A DNA stretch of 64,000 nt from Aldehydirespirator sp965220345 (GCA_965220345.1 OZ244822.1:1054001-1118000); one strand, 5' to 3'. Shown: positions 17,007-25,891, counted from the stretch's first letter. Made by a program: numbers and translations. Notes: generated by a model from the sequence alone, not told the origin.

Positions 17007-18179
17007 TCAGTTCTCGCGCCGCAGCACCAGACACGTAGTGTCATCAAACTGCGGCACGTCACCGGCGAATTCATTGACCAGGTTGATAACTCGCTTGCCA
17101 GCGTCTTCAGCATCAGTCGGCGGATTGTCAGCAAAGGCTTCCCGCAGTCGCGTCAGCCCAAATTGCTCTTCCTCGGCGTTGATCGCTTCGGTGACACCGT
17201 CGGTGTAGAATACGACTGTTTCACCTGGCTGCAATTCATATGAATGATGACTGAACTCAAAGTCGGGCATCACTCCCAGGGCCAGACCTTCAGTCATGGG
17301 TAATTGCGTGCTACTACCGTCGGTATGCACCACAACGGGGGGATCATGCCCGCCATTGGCGTAGGTGAATATATTCGTTGTCGGATCATAGACCGCATAG
17401 ATCATGGTCACAAACATGCAGGCATCGTTGTCTTCGTTCAAGACATCGTTCACTTCAGACAGAGCATCTCCAGGGCCTGCGGCTCTGATTGCTGCGCTTT
17501 TCAAAAGGGTTCGGCTTGACATCATGAATAAAGCTGCTGGCACACCCTTCCCCGACACGTCGGCGATAGCCAAGCCTACCTTGTCATCGGGAAGGCCGAT
17601 AACATCAAAGAAGTCACCACCGACATTTCGAGCCGGTTGCATAGTGCCGAACAGTCTGTAATCAGCGTTTCGTGCAAATTTGTTTGGCAGAATTGATTGC
17701 TGCATCATACTAGCAACATTGAGTTCATTCTGTAGCACAACCAGCTTGTCTCTGGCGCTTAAAGCCTCTTTCCATTCACGAATGTGCTCCAAAGTTCGAT
17801 CTATAGTGAACTTAAGATCATCAAAATCTACAGGCTTGGTCACGAAGTCAAAAGCCCCGCGATTCATCGCGATCCGAATATTTTTCATATCGCCATAGGC
17901 CGAAATAATCACAGCTCGAATATCAGGCGCTACATCGGGTATTCGTTGCAGTAAAGTCAAACCATCCATTTTGGGCATGTTTATGTCGGACAAGACCATG
18001 TCTATGCCCTTGTCTTCATCTAATGCCTGAAGAGCCTCCACACCATCATGGGCAAAAACAAACTCATAAAGACCTGTGCGTATATAGCGACGCATACGCT
18101 GCATCATGAGGGGTTCTAGATCCGGCTCATCGTCTACTACAAGAATTTTGTGTTTTTGTTGTGGCTCAGTGCTTGTCAT
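17007..18179 (-). CDS. Response regulator with SpoIIE-type PP2C phosphatase output (RsbU/RssB-like)
   Basis: 390 residues. The N-terminal receiver (about 10-130) has the acidic pair in VVDDEPD, phospho-acceptor Asp65 in VLSDINMPKMDG and the conserved Lys in FDFVTKPVDF. A short linker helix leads to a PP2C-like SpoIIE phosphatase domain with the metal-binding stretches GGDFFDVIGLPDD and LAIADVSGKGVPAALFM, and a final FYTDGVTEA motif. The phosphatase would dephosphorylate the STAS protein encoded just upstream when the receiver is phosphorylated, presumably by the histidine kinase at the operon end. The gap to the RsbW-like gene is 18 bp. Confidence 0.92.
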   Translation of the reverse strand: MTSTEPQQKHKILVVDDEPDLEPLMMQRMRRYIRTGLYEFVFAHDGVEALQALDEDKGIDMVLSDINMPKMDGLTLLQRIPDVAPDIRAVIISAYGDMKNIRIAMNRGAFDFVTKPVDFDDLKFTIDRTLEHIREWKEALSARDKLVVLQNELNVASMMQQSILPNKFARNADYRLFGTMQPARNVGGDFFDVIGLPDDKVGLAIADVSGKGVPAALFMMSSRTLLKSAAIRAAGPGDALSEVNDVLNEDNDACMFVTMIYAVYDPTTNIFTYANGGHDPPVVVHTDGSSTQLPMTEGLALGVMPDFEFSHHSYELQPGETVVFYTDGVTEAINAEEEQFGLTRLREAFADNPPTDAEDAGKRVINLVNEFAGDVPQFDDTTCLVLRREN

Positions 18180-18225
18180 AGCCTGCCTCTTCTAGCGATG
18201 CTCTTAGTTCTACTTGTGTTGTCAA

Positions 18226-18564
18226 CTACGCAGCGACTGCAGCGACAGCATCAGATTGCGAGTCATGGATCGAAATAATTTTGTTAAAGCCACTGATCGT
18301 GAAGATTTCAAGAACAGATTCGCTCATTGAGCAAAGCGCAAACCCGACTGCCTTGCTTTTCAAAGACTTAGCCAAAAGAAGCACTACTCTCATGCCAGCG
18401 CTGCTTATGTAGGCAATTTCCTCGAAATCGACCACAACAGCCTGGTCATCGTCAGCAAGAATGGCTTCAATGCCAGCATGAAACTCGCGGGAGTTTGAAC
18501 TGTCGACGCGACCGGCGGCTTTGATGACGACGACTCCTCCCTGTCTCTCGGCGCTGATCTCCAT
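18226..18564 (-). CDS. STAS-domain anti-sigma factor antagonist
   Basis: A 112-residue single-domain STAS protein of the SpoIIAA/RsbV family, the switch component bound by the RsbW-like kinase. The phosphorylatable serine is Ser54 or Ser55 in AYISSAGMRVVL. The ATG at 18564 (MEISAERQGG) is chosen because a GGGAG lies 9 bases upstream and the fold starts there. The frame stays open further upstream to 18903, but that extension overlaps malate synthase and looks non-coding. It is the first gene of the five-gene signalling operon, 46 bp before the receiver-phosphatase. Confidence 0.9.
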   Translation of the reverse strand: MEISAERQGGVVVIKAAGRVDSSNSREFHAGIEAILADDDQAVVVDFEEIAYISSAGMRVVLLLAKSLKSKAVGFALCSMSESVLEIFTISGFNKIISIHDSQSDAVAAVAA

Positions 18565-18649
18565 CGTGGTGCTCCCTAGTGAAAGTGGTTCGTGTGCAGA
18601 AATAGCTAATGGACACAGCAATCTTATCGCCATGTCACAGCAATTAAGT

Positions 18650-20845
18650 TTATCTGGTAGCGGCCTTGACCTGACGGCGGTGCGTTCGCAGCGCTCGCTC
18701 GGTGTAGCCGTTGGGTTCGTTGCGGGCCGTGAACACCAGTTCCAGAGCTGCCTGAAACGCAATGCTGGCATCGAAGTTCGGTGCCATGGGCTCATAGGCG
18801 CTGTCACCGCTGTTTTGTTGATCCACCAAGTTGGCCATGCGATGCATGGTGTGACGCACCTGTTCGTCTGATACCACCCCGTGATGCAGCCAGTTGGCCA
18901 CATGTTGGCTGGAGATACGCAGCGTTGCTAAGTCTTCCATCAAGCCGAGACCGGTGATGTCGGCCACTGTGGAGCAGCCCACCCCTTGACCCACCCAGCG
19001 AACCAGATAGCCGAGAATGCCCTGGATGTTGTTGTCTAACTCGCGCTGGATTTCGTTGGAACCGAGTTCGCGGTCGGCTGGCAGCACTGGAATGTTGATC
19101 ATGTCAGCCAGCGGTGGCGGTTGTCTGCCCGCCAGGCCAGCCTGCCGCGCTGCCACGTCCACCACGAAATAATGCATGGCATGAAGGGTCGCGGCGGTGG
19201 GTGAGGGAACCCAAGCGGTGCTGCCTCCGGCCAGTGGATGCCCGATTTTGGTTTTGACCATTGCAGCCATTTCGCTGGGCATGGTCCACATGCCTTTGCC
19301 GATCTGGGCTCGCCCGCCAATCCCGCAGGCTAGACCAATGTTAACATTAGAGTTTTCGTAGGCGTTCAGCCAGGTAGTGGACTTCATTTCGTTTTTTGGC
19401 AGCACCGGCCCGGCCTCCATGTCGGTATGGATCTCATCACCTGTGCGATCCAAGAAGCCGGTATTGATGAACACCACCCGCTGACGCGCTTCATGCAGAC
19501 ACTCTTTGAGTGCTAGCGAGGTGCGCCGCTCTTCGTCCATGATGCCCATTTTGAGTGTGTTGGGTTCAAGGCTCAGCGCCGCTTCGACCCTACTGAACAG
19601 CTCACATGCCAGTGCTACCTCTTCGGGTCCGTGCATTTTGGGTTTTACTAGATAGATCGATCCGGCTGGCGAGTTTCGTAACGGTTGATCGCCTGCGCGG
19701 CCATGCCCCTGTAGGTCAGAGAGCGCGCAAAGTGCTGTCACCATGGCATCAACCATGGTTTCGTAGACCGGCTCACCGTTGAGCGTCACCATGTCGGTCA
19801 TGAGATGAGGCCCCACATTGCGCGCCAGCATCAGCGCTCGACCGCTCAGCGTGAGTGGCGTGCCGTCGCCTGCGGTGAAGTTGCGGTCAGGGTTCAGTGA
19901 ACGATGCACAGTTCTGGCACCGCGCTCAAAGGTTGCTTGCAGCGTGCCGCGCATCAGGCCTAACCAGTTGCGGTAAACGGCCACCTTGTCTTGCGCATCC
20001 ACCGCAGACACCGAATCCTCAAAGTCCATGATGGCAGTAACAGCCGACTCAAGGCGAATGTCAAAAATTCCGGCATGATCTCGGCGACCTACAGGATGGT
20101 CAGGATCAAAGCACAGCTCACAATGCAGCCCGTTCTTTCGTAGCAGCAAAGAGGTCTGCTGCTCACTGTTGCCGGTGTAGCCGATGAATCGCTCGGATTT
20201 CAGCAAGTGGCTGCGGGTGCCGTCACCGCTTAGAGCGCAAAGGTTTCCGTTCTCTACCCAGTAACGGGTGACGGTGGCGTGACTAGCCATGTCTAAAGCG
20301 AAATGGGCATCTAGGAACTCGCGTCCAGCCGCGATCACATGATCGCCCCTTATCGGGTTGTATGTGCTGCCGGGAGCACAGCCGTCAGTTTCGGGCAGGA
20401 CATCGGTTCCGTAGAAAGCGTCGTAGAGGCTTCCCCAGCGGGCGTTGGCCGCGTTCAGGGCGTAGCGGGCATTGTCGACGGGCACCACGAGTTGAGGCCC
20501 TGCCACCTCAGCGATTTCGGGATCCACGTTGGTGGTGATTACGGTCACGCTGTCGTCGTATTTGCGCAGATAGCCAATGTCATAAAGAAAAGCGCTGTAG
20601 GCCTCAGGGTCATGCGCTCGCCCATCAGCGCGAGCCGCGCGATGCCAGTCGTCTATCTGGGCTTGCAGTTCGTTGCGCCGCGCCAAGAGAGCCGCATTGC
20701 GCGGCCCTAGGTCAACAAGGATCGATTCCAGTGCTGCCCAGAACTCGTCAGCGTCTACTCCGGTTTGTGCCACAGCTTCTTCGACGATGAACTCGTGAAG
20801 TTGCGGAGCGATATCAAGCTTTCCGATTTGCATGTTGATAGCCAA
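18650..20845 (-). CDS. glcB: Malate synthase G
   Basis: Condenses glyoxylate with acetyl-CoA to malate in the cytoplasm, the second step of the glyoxylate route. The 731-residue length matches the monomeric G isoform. Recognisable stretches are MDFEDSVSAVDAQDKV, RTVHRSLNPDRNFTA, GIMDEERRTSLALKE, DEIHTDMEAGPVLPKNEM and NIGLACGIGGRAQIGKGMW. Two starts are possible, ATG 20845 and the in-frame ATG four codons later. Isocitrate lyase is not in the window, so glyoxylate may come from another source such as glycolate or C1/C2 metabolism. It lies 85 bp upstream of the STAS gene and may be a separate unit. Confidence 0.95.
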   Translation of the reverse strand: MAINMQIGKLDIAPQLHEFIVEEAVAQTGVDADEFWAALESILVDLGPRNAALLARRNELQAQIDDWHRAARADGRAHDPEAYSAFLYDIGYLRKYDDSVTVITTNVDPEIAEVAGPQLVVPVDNARYALNAANARWGSLYDAFYGTDVLPETDGCAPGSTYNPIRGDHVIAAGREFLDAHFALDMASHATVTRYWVENGNLCALSGDGTRSHLLKSERFIGYTGNSEQQTSLLLRKNGLHCELCFDPDHPVGRRDHAGIFDIRLESAVTAIMDFEDSVSAVDAQDKVAVYRNWLGLMRGTLQATFERGARTVHRSLNPDRNFTAGDGTPLTLSGRALMLARNVGPHLMTDMVTLNGEPVYETMVDAMVTALCALSDLQGHGRAGDQPLRNSPAGSIYLVKPKMHGPEEVALACELFSRVEAALSLEPNTLKMGIMDEERRTSLALKECLHEARQRVVFINTGFLDRTGDEIHTDMEAGPVLPKNEMKSTTWLNAYENSNVNIGLACGIGGRAQIGKGMWTMPSEMAAMVKTKIGHPLAGGSTAWVPSPTAATLHAMHYFVVDVAARQAGLAGRQPPPLADMINIPVLPADRELGSNEIQRELDNNIQGILGYLVRWVGQGVGCSTVADITGLGLMEDLATLRISSQHVANWLHHGVVSDEQVRHTMHRMANLVDQQNSGDSAYEPMAPNFDASIAFQAALELVFTARNEPNGYTERALRTHRRQVKAATR

Positions 20846-20966
20846 TCACACGATTTTCTTGTGTGGCAAATTCGTATCGCCTCATCACCTGCTTGAAGCG
20901 GCTGCAGCGACCGGCCCTTAGTCGGTTGTCACACATGCGCGAAGATCGCCAGCTAGCGATTTGCAG

Positions 20967-22013
20967 CTAGTGATTTGACTGTGCAGCTACTGCGATCGCT
21001 GCTACCTCAGTCAGCAGTTCACGATTAGCATCGAGTCCCGGCGAGATGATGTTTGCGAAGAAAGCATCTAGCTGATGTGTTGCGATCATCTGCTGAAGCT
21101 GGTCACGGCACTGCTCTGGCGTTCCCGCAATCTGATATTCGGCGACTAGCTCATCAGTAACCAACCGTCCGACAGCTTCAGGTCCGCCTTGGGCGAAAGC
21201 TTGCTTGAGTTCGGCGATTTCATTTTCGTCAAGGCCGAGGTTCTTGAGTATCCGTGGCGGACTGTCCATGATGGCGTATCCGTAGAGATGTTTGGCTTCT
21301 TCGATCATCTCTGGTCTGTAGGCGAGCCGATCCAAATAAATCCGCGCCAGTGGCCTTGCGCTTTCTTGGGCTGTGTCGTTGCGGGCCGATTCGGCGATGT
21401 CAATGGCTTCTTCAAGGTCGGATTTCACCATCAGCACTAAACCGTCGGCTTGTAAGCCAGCCAATTGCAGCATTTTCTCGCCTCGTGCTGCTATCCAGAT
21501 CGGGATCTCATGAGCGCCTGTGGTTAGTTGTGCATCTTGTAGGCAGAGCTTTCGGCCTTGCCAAGTGACTGATTCTCCTGACCACAACATGCGCAGTGTC
21601 GAGATGGTGTCGTTGAGTAGTGCCAGTGGACTAGAACGCTCAAGACCCATGGGATGCAGCACCATGGTGCCGCCAGCTACCAGCGTCACAAAGGCTCGCC
21701 CGTCACTCATTTCGTTGATGGTGGCGAGGGCTGCGGCAGTGGCGGCTGGATGGCGTGTGTAGGGATTGGTCACGGCTCCGAGGCGGATCGTGTCAGTTTG
21801 TCGAGCTGCCGCTCCGAGCACTGCATACACATCAAGCATTAGGCCTTCGTCGGCCACCATGCAGTGTGAGTAGCCGAGTTGTTCGGCACAGATAATGGTG
21901 TCAAGCAGTTCTGCTGACCCCATTGTTGGCACAATTTGCAGCCCCAGTGCAATAGTGCTCGCAGTGCCATCAGACCTTTTGGTTGAATTGTTTAGCGATG
22001 CTTCGCTGCTCAT
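20967..22013 (-). CDS. LLM-class (F420-type) flavin-dependent oxidoreductase
   Basis: Luciferase-like monooxygenase fold of the group that includes F420-dependent dehydrogenases and methylene-tetrahydromethanopterin reductase (Mer). The 348 residues show the typical LGAVTNPYTRHPAATAAALA, RAFVTLVAGG and PIWIAARGEKMLQLAG segments. The product is probably a soluble enzyme using F420 or FMN. The start at ATG 22013 (MSSEASLNNS) is preferred over an upstream TTG at 22046; neither has a strong ribosome binding site. It is close to mch, which makes a Mer-like role worth testing, but many LLM enzymes in actinobacteria act on other substrates. Confidence 0.8.
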   Translation of the reverse strand: MSSEASLNNSTKRSDGTASTIALGLQIVPTMGSAELLDTIICAEQLGYSHCMVADEGLMLDVYAVLGAAARQTDTIRLGAVTNPYTRHPAATAAALATINEMSDGRAFVTLVAGGTMVLHPMGLERSSPLALLNDTISTLRMLWSGESVTWQGRKLCLQDAQLTTGAHEIPIWIAARGEKMLQLAGLQADGLVLMVKSDLEEAIDIAESARNDTAQESARPLARIYLDRLAYRPEMIEEAKHLYGYAIMDSPPRILKNLGLDENEIAELKQAFAQGGPEAVGRLVTDELVAEYQIAGTPEQCRDQLQQMIATHQLDAFFANIISPGLDANRELLTEVAAIAVAAQSNH

Positions 22014-22076
22014 CAACTGGCACGCTAGTAGGTCGTGGAGTGACAAAGGTGCCAGCCATGCACAAGCATCGTCTTA

Positions 22077-22496
22077 TCAGGGAGGGTTCGCTTCTTCGGG
22101 GATACCGATCCCGAGGAAGCCTTCAATGCGCGCCAGGCGCTCGCCGTTGGAGCGAACCTCGGCACGCAACTCGGCAATTTCGGCTCGCAAGCTTTTGATC
22201 TCGGTTTGCGTTTCGGTTCGCAAGCCAGCGATCTCGGCACGCATTTCGGTTCGCAGGCTGGCGATCTCAGCTCGCATTTCGGTTCGCAGATTTTCGTTGG
22301 ACTGCTGCTGGTTCCAGATGATCGCCATCACTCCTAGCACCACCGCAAGCAACTGGGCAAGAGGAATGAGTTGCGGCCAACGGCTAGCAGCAGTTGCCGG
22401 TGCTGCAACAGTCGCGGGCATGGGCGCTGTATCGCCTTCACTCACGACTCTGTGCAGATCCTCTGCAGATGCTGCTGCGGCTGCTCCAGTTGCCAT
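22077..22496 (-). CDS. Small membrane protein with 11-residue coiled-coil repeats
   Basis: 139 residues. An Ala/Pro-rich N-terminus is followed by one membrane span near residues 44-62 (PLAQLLAVVLGVMAIIW) and then a charged coiled coil of 11-residue units (LRTEMRAEIAS, LRTEMRAEIAG, LRTETQTEIKS) leading into RAEIAELRAEV and ending ARIEGFLGIG. An 11-residue period favours a right-handed or nearly straight coiled coil. The units are coded by 33-bp DNA repeats (22216-22281). Topology would be cytoplasm or outside for the coil; I cannot tell which. Similar short TM-plus-coil proteins are common in marine actinobacteria; the function is unknown. Confidence 0.7.
   Translation of the reverse strand: MATGAAAAASAEDLHRVVSEGDTAPMPATVAAPATAASRWPQLIPLAQLLAVVLGVMAIIWNQQQSNENLRTEMRAEIASLRTEMRAEIAGLRTETQTEIKSLRAEIAELRAEVRSNGERLARIEGFLGIGIPEEANPP
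22216..22281. repeat. 33-bp tandem repeat within coiled-coil gene
   Basis: Two near-identical 33-bp units (22216-22248 and 22249-22281) are followed by a partial third and preceded by more diverged ones. Each codes 11 residues in frame, so copy number changes would lengthen or shorten the coil without a frameshift. Confidence 0.85.
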
Positions 22497-22550
22497 GACA
22501 GCACTATATCATCACACTCAACTTAATGCAACTACATATCATTGCAATCT

Positions 22551-23513
22551 TTATCGATCGAAGAAAGACGCATTCAGCACTTCATGATTGATCCGCCCTG
22601 CACTGAACGTCCGTCCGCTACAGAGGTTGGTTAGATGGATCTCAGCGGGCGAGTGCAACTCAATCGGAATTTCATAGAAATCCCGTCCAGCATCCTCGTA
22701 GATGTCGATGAAGGGTCTGCCATAGGCCGGGCAGGCTTCCGAGACCACCCGATCAACGATCTCGGCGCATTGGGTATCGTCGCCTTCGACGCTGATGTTG
22801 GCGATGCCACCGTAGAGCAGGCTGTCGTTGATGCGTCCCATCGAGATCAGGTCGTCATCCACTAGCGGTGGGATCATTCCTAGTCCGTAGGCGTAGCGCA
22901 GTCCTCGTAGATCCATGCCCTCCTCAGCCAGCCGGTGAATGGACTGCTCCACAATGCGCGCCGCTACTTGCACTGCGGTCACCAGGCTGCGATTGGGCGC
23001 AAACAACACATAAAGGTCGCTGGGATTAACCCGACACGCCGAGGCGATCATGCCAGCCATCTCCACTGACACTGGCTCGGAGGTCTGAATAGCAACCACG
23101 GCTTCGTGATGCTCATCGCGATAGTCGATCCACTCGAAATAGTGATCCAAGCTGTCACGGTTCAAGGCTCGACCCGGCCCAGCCAAGATGGCAGCGTGCT
23201 CAGTTCCAGGGGCTTGCAACCGCCAGCCAGCTATCTGTGATGCCACGCAAGCCTCAATGGGATGATCAATCATTACTCGCACTGCGCTAAGCATCCGTCC
23301 GCTCAGAGCGAACGGCTCATAGCTGACTATTCCGAGCCCGCCAAGGCTCGCCAACGTGTATAGCTGTCCGGCGCGCCAGCTTCCTGGAGCCTGTAGACCC
23401 ATGTCAACAACGGTTGTTCCGTTTTCGAGTCGCTCCACGGTGACACCCAGTGCGTCAGCTTCTTGCAGGATTACCCGCACCGTCTTCATTGCTTCACGGT
23501 TGACACTGATCAT
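22551..23513 (-). CDS. mch: Methenyl-tetrahydromethanopterin cyclohydrolase
   Basis: Mch interconverts methenyl- and formyl-tetrahydromethanopterin (H4MPT) in C1 oxidation or methanogenesis. The 320 residues align by eye with methylotroph Mch along the whole length: SVNREAMKTV at the start, RLENGTTVVDMG near residue 27, LASLGGLGIVSY near 55, MGRINDSLLYGG near 225 and GRDFYEIPIELHSPAEIHL followed by FSAGRINHEVL at the end. A good GGAGAGG site precedes ATG 23513. H4MPT enzymes are rare in actinobacteria. The neighbours are an SDR, a stand-alone lipoyl protein and a 2-oxoacid dehydrogenase E1 on the same strand. None of fae, mtdAB or fhc is in the window. Confidence 0.88.
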   Translation of the reverse strand: MISVNREAMKTVRVILQEADALGVTVERLENGTTVVDMGLQAPGSWRAGQLYTLASLGGLGIVSYEPFALSGRMLSAVRVMIDHPIEACVASQIAGWRLQAPGTEHAAILAGPGRALNRDSLDHYFEWIDYRDEHHEAVVAIQTSEPVSVEMAGMIASACRVNPSDLYVLFAPNRSLVTAVQVAARIVEQSIHRLAEEGMDLRGLRYAYGLGMIPPLVDDDLISMGRINDSLLYGGIANISVEGDDTQCAEIVDRVVSEACPAYGRPFIDIYEDAGRDFYEIPIELHSPAEIHLTNLCSGRTFSAGRINHEVLNASFFDR

Positions 23514-23630
23514 CGTCTGTTCCTCTCCTCACCAGGTGCCGGTGATTGTTGGGCTGCTTGCTGAATGCTTGTCGCCTGCTTGGCAGTTGCTTGTGGCTTA
23601 CGACGATGCTGATGTCGTTGCGGGCAAGGT

Positions 23631-24407
23631 TCAGGCTGGTTTGGATTCTGCTGCGCCGAGGGCTCCGTCCACACCGATGACAGCACCGTTGAGATAGCTC
23701 GCTTCTGGTGATGCTGCAAAAACGATGGCAGCAGCGATCTCTTCGGGTTGCCCGAAGCGACCTTCAGGAATATGGCGTGTGATTGCGGCTTGCACTGCCG
23801 GGTCGGGCATTCCGGTCAACAGAGCTTCGGTTGCGATCAAGCCTGGTGCCACAGCATTCACACGTATCCCTTTGGGGCCAAGCTCAAGAGCCATAGCTCT
23901 AGTCAGTCCCTCGACTGCACCTTTGGAGGCAATGTAGGCGCAGCGGTTTGGCACACCGAGCCGCGCCAGAATCGAACTGAGGTTAACGATGGCACCACTT
24001 CCGCGTTCCACCATGCTTTCAGCCACCAGACTGCTGAGCTGGAACAGGCCTCGCACATTGGCGTTCCACACCGCATCAAAAGCATCAAGCGTCAGGTCAA
24101 ACATCGCTGAGCGGTCGATCATCGCAGCATTGTTCACTAGCACTGTCACTGGCCCGAGCGAGTTTTGCACTTGTTGTGCTAGCCGAATCACATCGTCGCT
24201 GCGGGCAATGTCAGCTTGGAACACTTCAGCGGTTCCGCCAGCATCAGCCACGGCTTCAGCTACCCGAGCCGCGCCATCAGCATCACTGCGGTAGTTGATA
24301 GCGACTCGAGCGCCTTCAGCCGCGAACCTCTCGACTGTGGCTGCTCCAATGCCCCGCGACGAACCTGTCACTAGCACTGTGTCGCCCACGAAGCGACCTG
24401 TCTGCAT
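23631..24407 (-). CDS. Short-chain dehydrogenase/reductase (SDR, FabG-like)
   Basis: A 258-residue classical SDR using NAD(P): cofactor motif TGSSRGIGAA near residue 15, NNAAM near 90, catalytic Ser in VNLSSILARLG and YIASKGAVEG with the Tyr-Lys pair near 155-160. The start is ATG 24407 rather than the TTG at 24416, because AGGAGG, lying inside the last codons of the lipoyl gene, sits at proper distance. This makes it translationally coupled to the lipoyl protein. Substrate is unknown; candidates are acetoin/diacetyl-like compounds, given the E1 genes upstream, or a pterin C1 intermediate, given mch downstream. Confidence 0.88.
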   Translation of the reverse strand: MQTGRFVGDTVLVTGSSRGIGAATVERFAAEGARVAINYRSDADGAARVAEAVADAGGTAEVFQADIARSDDVIRLAQQVQNSLGPVTVLVNNAAMIDRSAMFDLTLDAFDAVWNANVRGLFQLSSLVAESMVERGSGAIVNLSSILARLGVPNRCAYIASKGAVEGLTRAMALELGPKGIRVNAVAPGLIATEALLTGMPDPAVQAAITRHIPEGRFGQPEEIAAAIVFAASPEASYLNGAVIGVDGALGAAESKPA

Positions 24408-24412
24408 GGTTA

Positions 24413-24682
24413 TCAACCTCCTGAGATGGTGTCGGCCTCGGCTTCGTTGTCGGCGATCACGGCCAGCACCGTGCCCACATCAACAGTCTCATCTTCGTCC
24501 ACCAAAATCTGGGCGATCACCCCACTGCAGGGCGCTTCTAGCTCGTTTTCGACTTTTTCGGTTTCGACTTCGGCAATCATTTCGCCAGCAACCACATGGT
24601 CACCTTCATCGACATGCCAAGCCACAACCGTGCCGTCTTCCATTGTCAAGCCCCACTTGGGCAGTATTACATTTGTTGCCAT
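24413..24682 (-). CDS. Stand-alone lipoyl/biotinyl-attachment domain protein
   Basis: An 89-residue protein that is only a biotinyl/lipoyl domain. The modification site is the Lys in EVETEKVENELEAP near residue 43; the surrounding ETEK...E.EAP is the lipoyl type found in 2-oxoacid dehydrogenase E2 proteins. No subunit-binding or acyltransferase domain follows, so it cannot itself be a full E2. In context it would accept an acyl or hydroxyalkyl group from the E1 encoded upstream and pass it to a partner. A separate E2 core may exist elsewhere. It runs into the SDR gene with 5 bp between stop and start. Confidence 0.88.
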   Translation of the reverse strand: MATNVILPKWGLTMEDGTVVAWHVDEGDHVVAGEMIAEVETEKVENELEAPCSGVIAQILVDEDETVDVGTVLAVIADNEAEADTISGG

Positions 24683-24832
24683 GATTATTTCCTCTGCTTT
24701 GTGTAGTTCTGTTTTATGTAGTTATGTTTAGCGTTGTTTTGTCTGTTCGGCCCTGTTCTTTGTGGTCAAACCAATATTTCTAGACTGGCAGTTCCTAGCT
24801 GGCTCGAATTTGTGGCTCTGTCAGTATTGGGA

Positions 24833-25891
24833 TCAGTATTGAGCCGCGATAGCGATAGCAGCACTGACATCCGCTTCGTCAGGCAGCACCACCTCTTCTA
24901 GCGGCACTGAAAACGGGATCGGGGTGTCAAGCCCGTCTACTCGCACGACTGGCCCGCGCAACTCACTAAAGCATTCTTCGCTGATTCGGGCGCTCAACTC
25001 CGAGCCGAGCCCTCCGATCTTGGGTGCTTCATTGGCTACTACCACTCGACCGGTCTTAGCCGCTGAGGTCAGCACAGTGGCTGCGTCATAAGGTCGGACC
25101 GTGCGTAGGTCAATCACCTCCACCGAAACACCCTGCTCAGAAGCTTTCTCAGCGGCTGCTAATGCCATTGGCACCATACGCATAGCCGCCACCACGGTCA
25201 CGTCACTGCCTTCACGAGCCACTGCGGCAGCGCCCAACGGTGTGGTGTAATAGTCGGGTGGCACTTCTGCTCGGCTTCGGTAAAGGGCTTTGTGTTCCAA
25301 GAACAAAACTGGATCATCGCTAGCGATTGAAGCTAACAGCAGACCTTTTGCGTCAACCGGGTTCGATGGGGCCACAATGACGATGCCGGGCACGTTCAGG
25401 AACCAACCCTCCACGCTTTGCGAATGGTGTGGTCCACCACCGAAACCACCCCCGCAGGCGGTGCGAATCACCAGTGGTGCCTTGAACTGACCGTCAAACA
25501 TGTAGTGCATCTTGGCGACGTTGTTAACGATCTGGTCGTAACACTCGCCAAGAAAGTCGGCGAACATAATCTCGGCTACTGGCCGCATACCGACCATCGC
25601 TGCGCCTGCACAAGTGCCGATGATCGCTGCTTCTGACAATGGCGTGTCACGCACTCGCTCGCCACCGTATTTGTTGAACAGTCCTTTGGTCACGCCGAAG
25701 TCGCCGCCCATCTCGGCGATGTCCTCTCCGATGATGAACATTTCATCATGTTTATCCATCGCCAGATCCAAAGCATTGTTCAAAGCTTGAGTGAAGCTGG
25801 TTTTGCGTACTTTGTCGCCTCGGCGAGCTTTACGCTCACTTCGAGCCACTTTTGCTGGAACTGTGTCTGTGTCTGTGTCTGTGGTGGTCAT
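24833..25891 (-). CDS. 2-oxoacid (acetoin/pyruvate-type) dehydrogenase E1 beta subunit
   Basis: Transketolase-like beta subunit of a thiamine-diphosphate E1 component, which with alpha decarboxylates a 2-oxoacid (or cleaves acetoin) and transfers the product to a lipoyl arm. The 352 residues show MFIIGEDIAEMGGDFGVTKG near residue 50, DTPLSEAAIIGTCAGAAMVG near 80 and FADFLGECYDQIVNNVAKM near 108, typical of AcoB/PdhB. The first 30 residues are polar and Thr/Asp- or Arg/Lys-rich. Its start overlaps the E1 alpha stop by 4 bp. A 150-bp gap separates it from the lipoyl gene. No E3 or full E2 is in the window. Confidence 0.92.
   Translation of the reverse strand: MTTTDTDTDTVPAKVARSERKARRGDKVRKTSFTQALNNALDLAMDKHDEMFIIGEDIAEMGGDFGVTKGLFNKYGGERVRDTPLSEAAIIGTCAGAAMVGMRPVAEIMFADFLGECYDQIVNNVAKMHYMFDGQFKAPLVIRTACGGGFGGGPHHSQSVEGWFLNVPGIVIVAPSNPVDAKGLLLASIASDDPVLFLEHKALYRSRAEVPPDYYTTPLGAAAVAREGSDVTVVAAMRMVPMALAAAEKASEQGVSVEVIDLRTVRPYDAATVLTSAAKTGRVVVANEAPKIGGLGSELSARISEECFSELRGPVVRVDGLDTPIPFSVPLEEVVLPDEADVSAAIAIAAQY

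Noticed and set aside
18565..18903. N-terminal extension of the STAS protein to 225 residues
   Set aside because: It overlaps malate synthase on the same strand in another frame, has a composition unlike a protein domain, and a good ribosome binding site sits before the internal ATG 18564.
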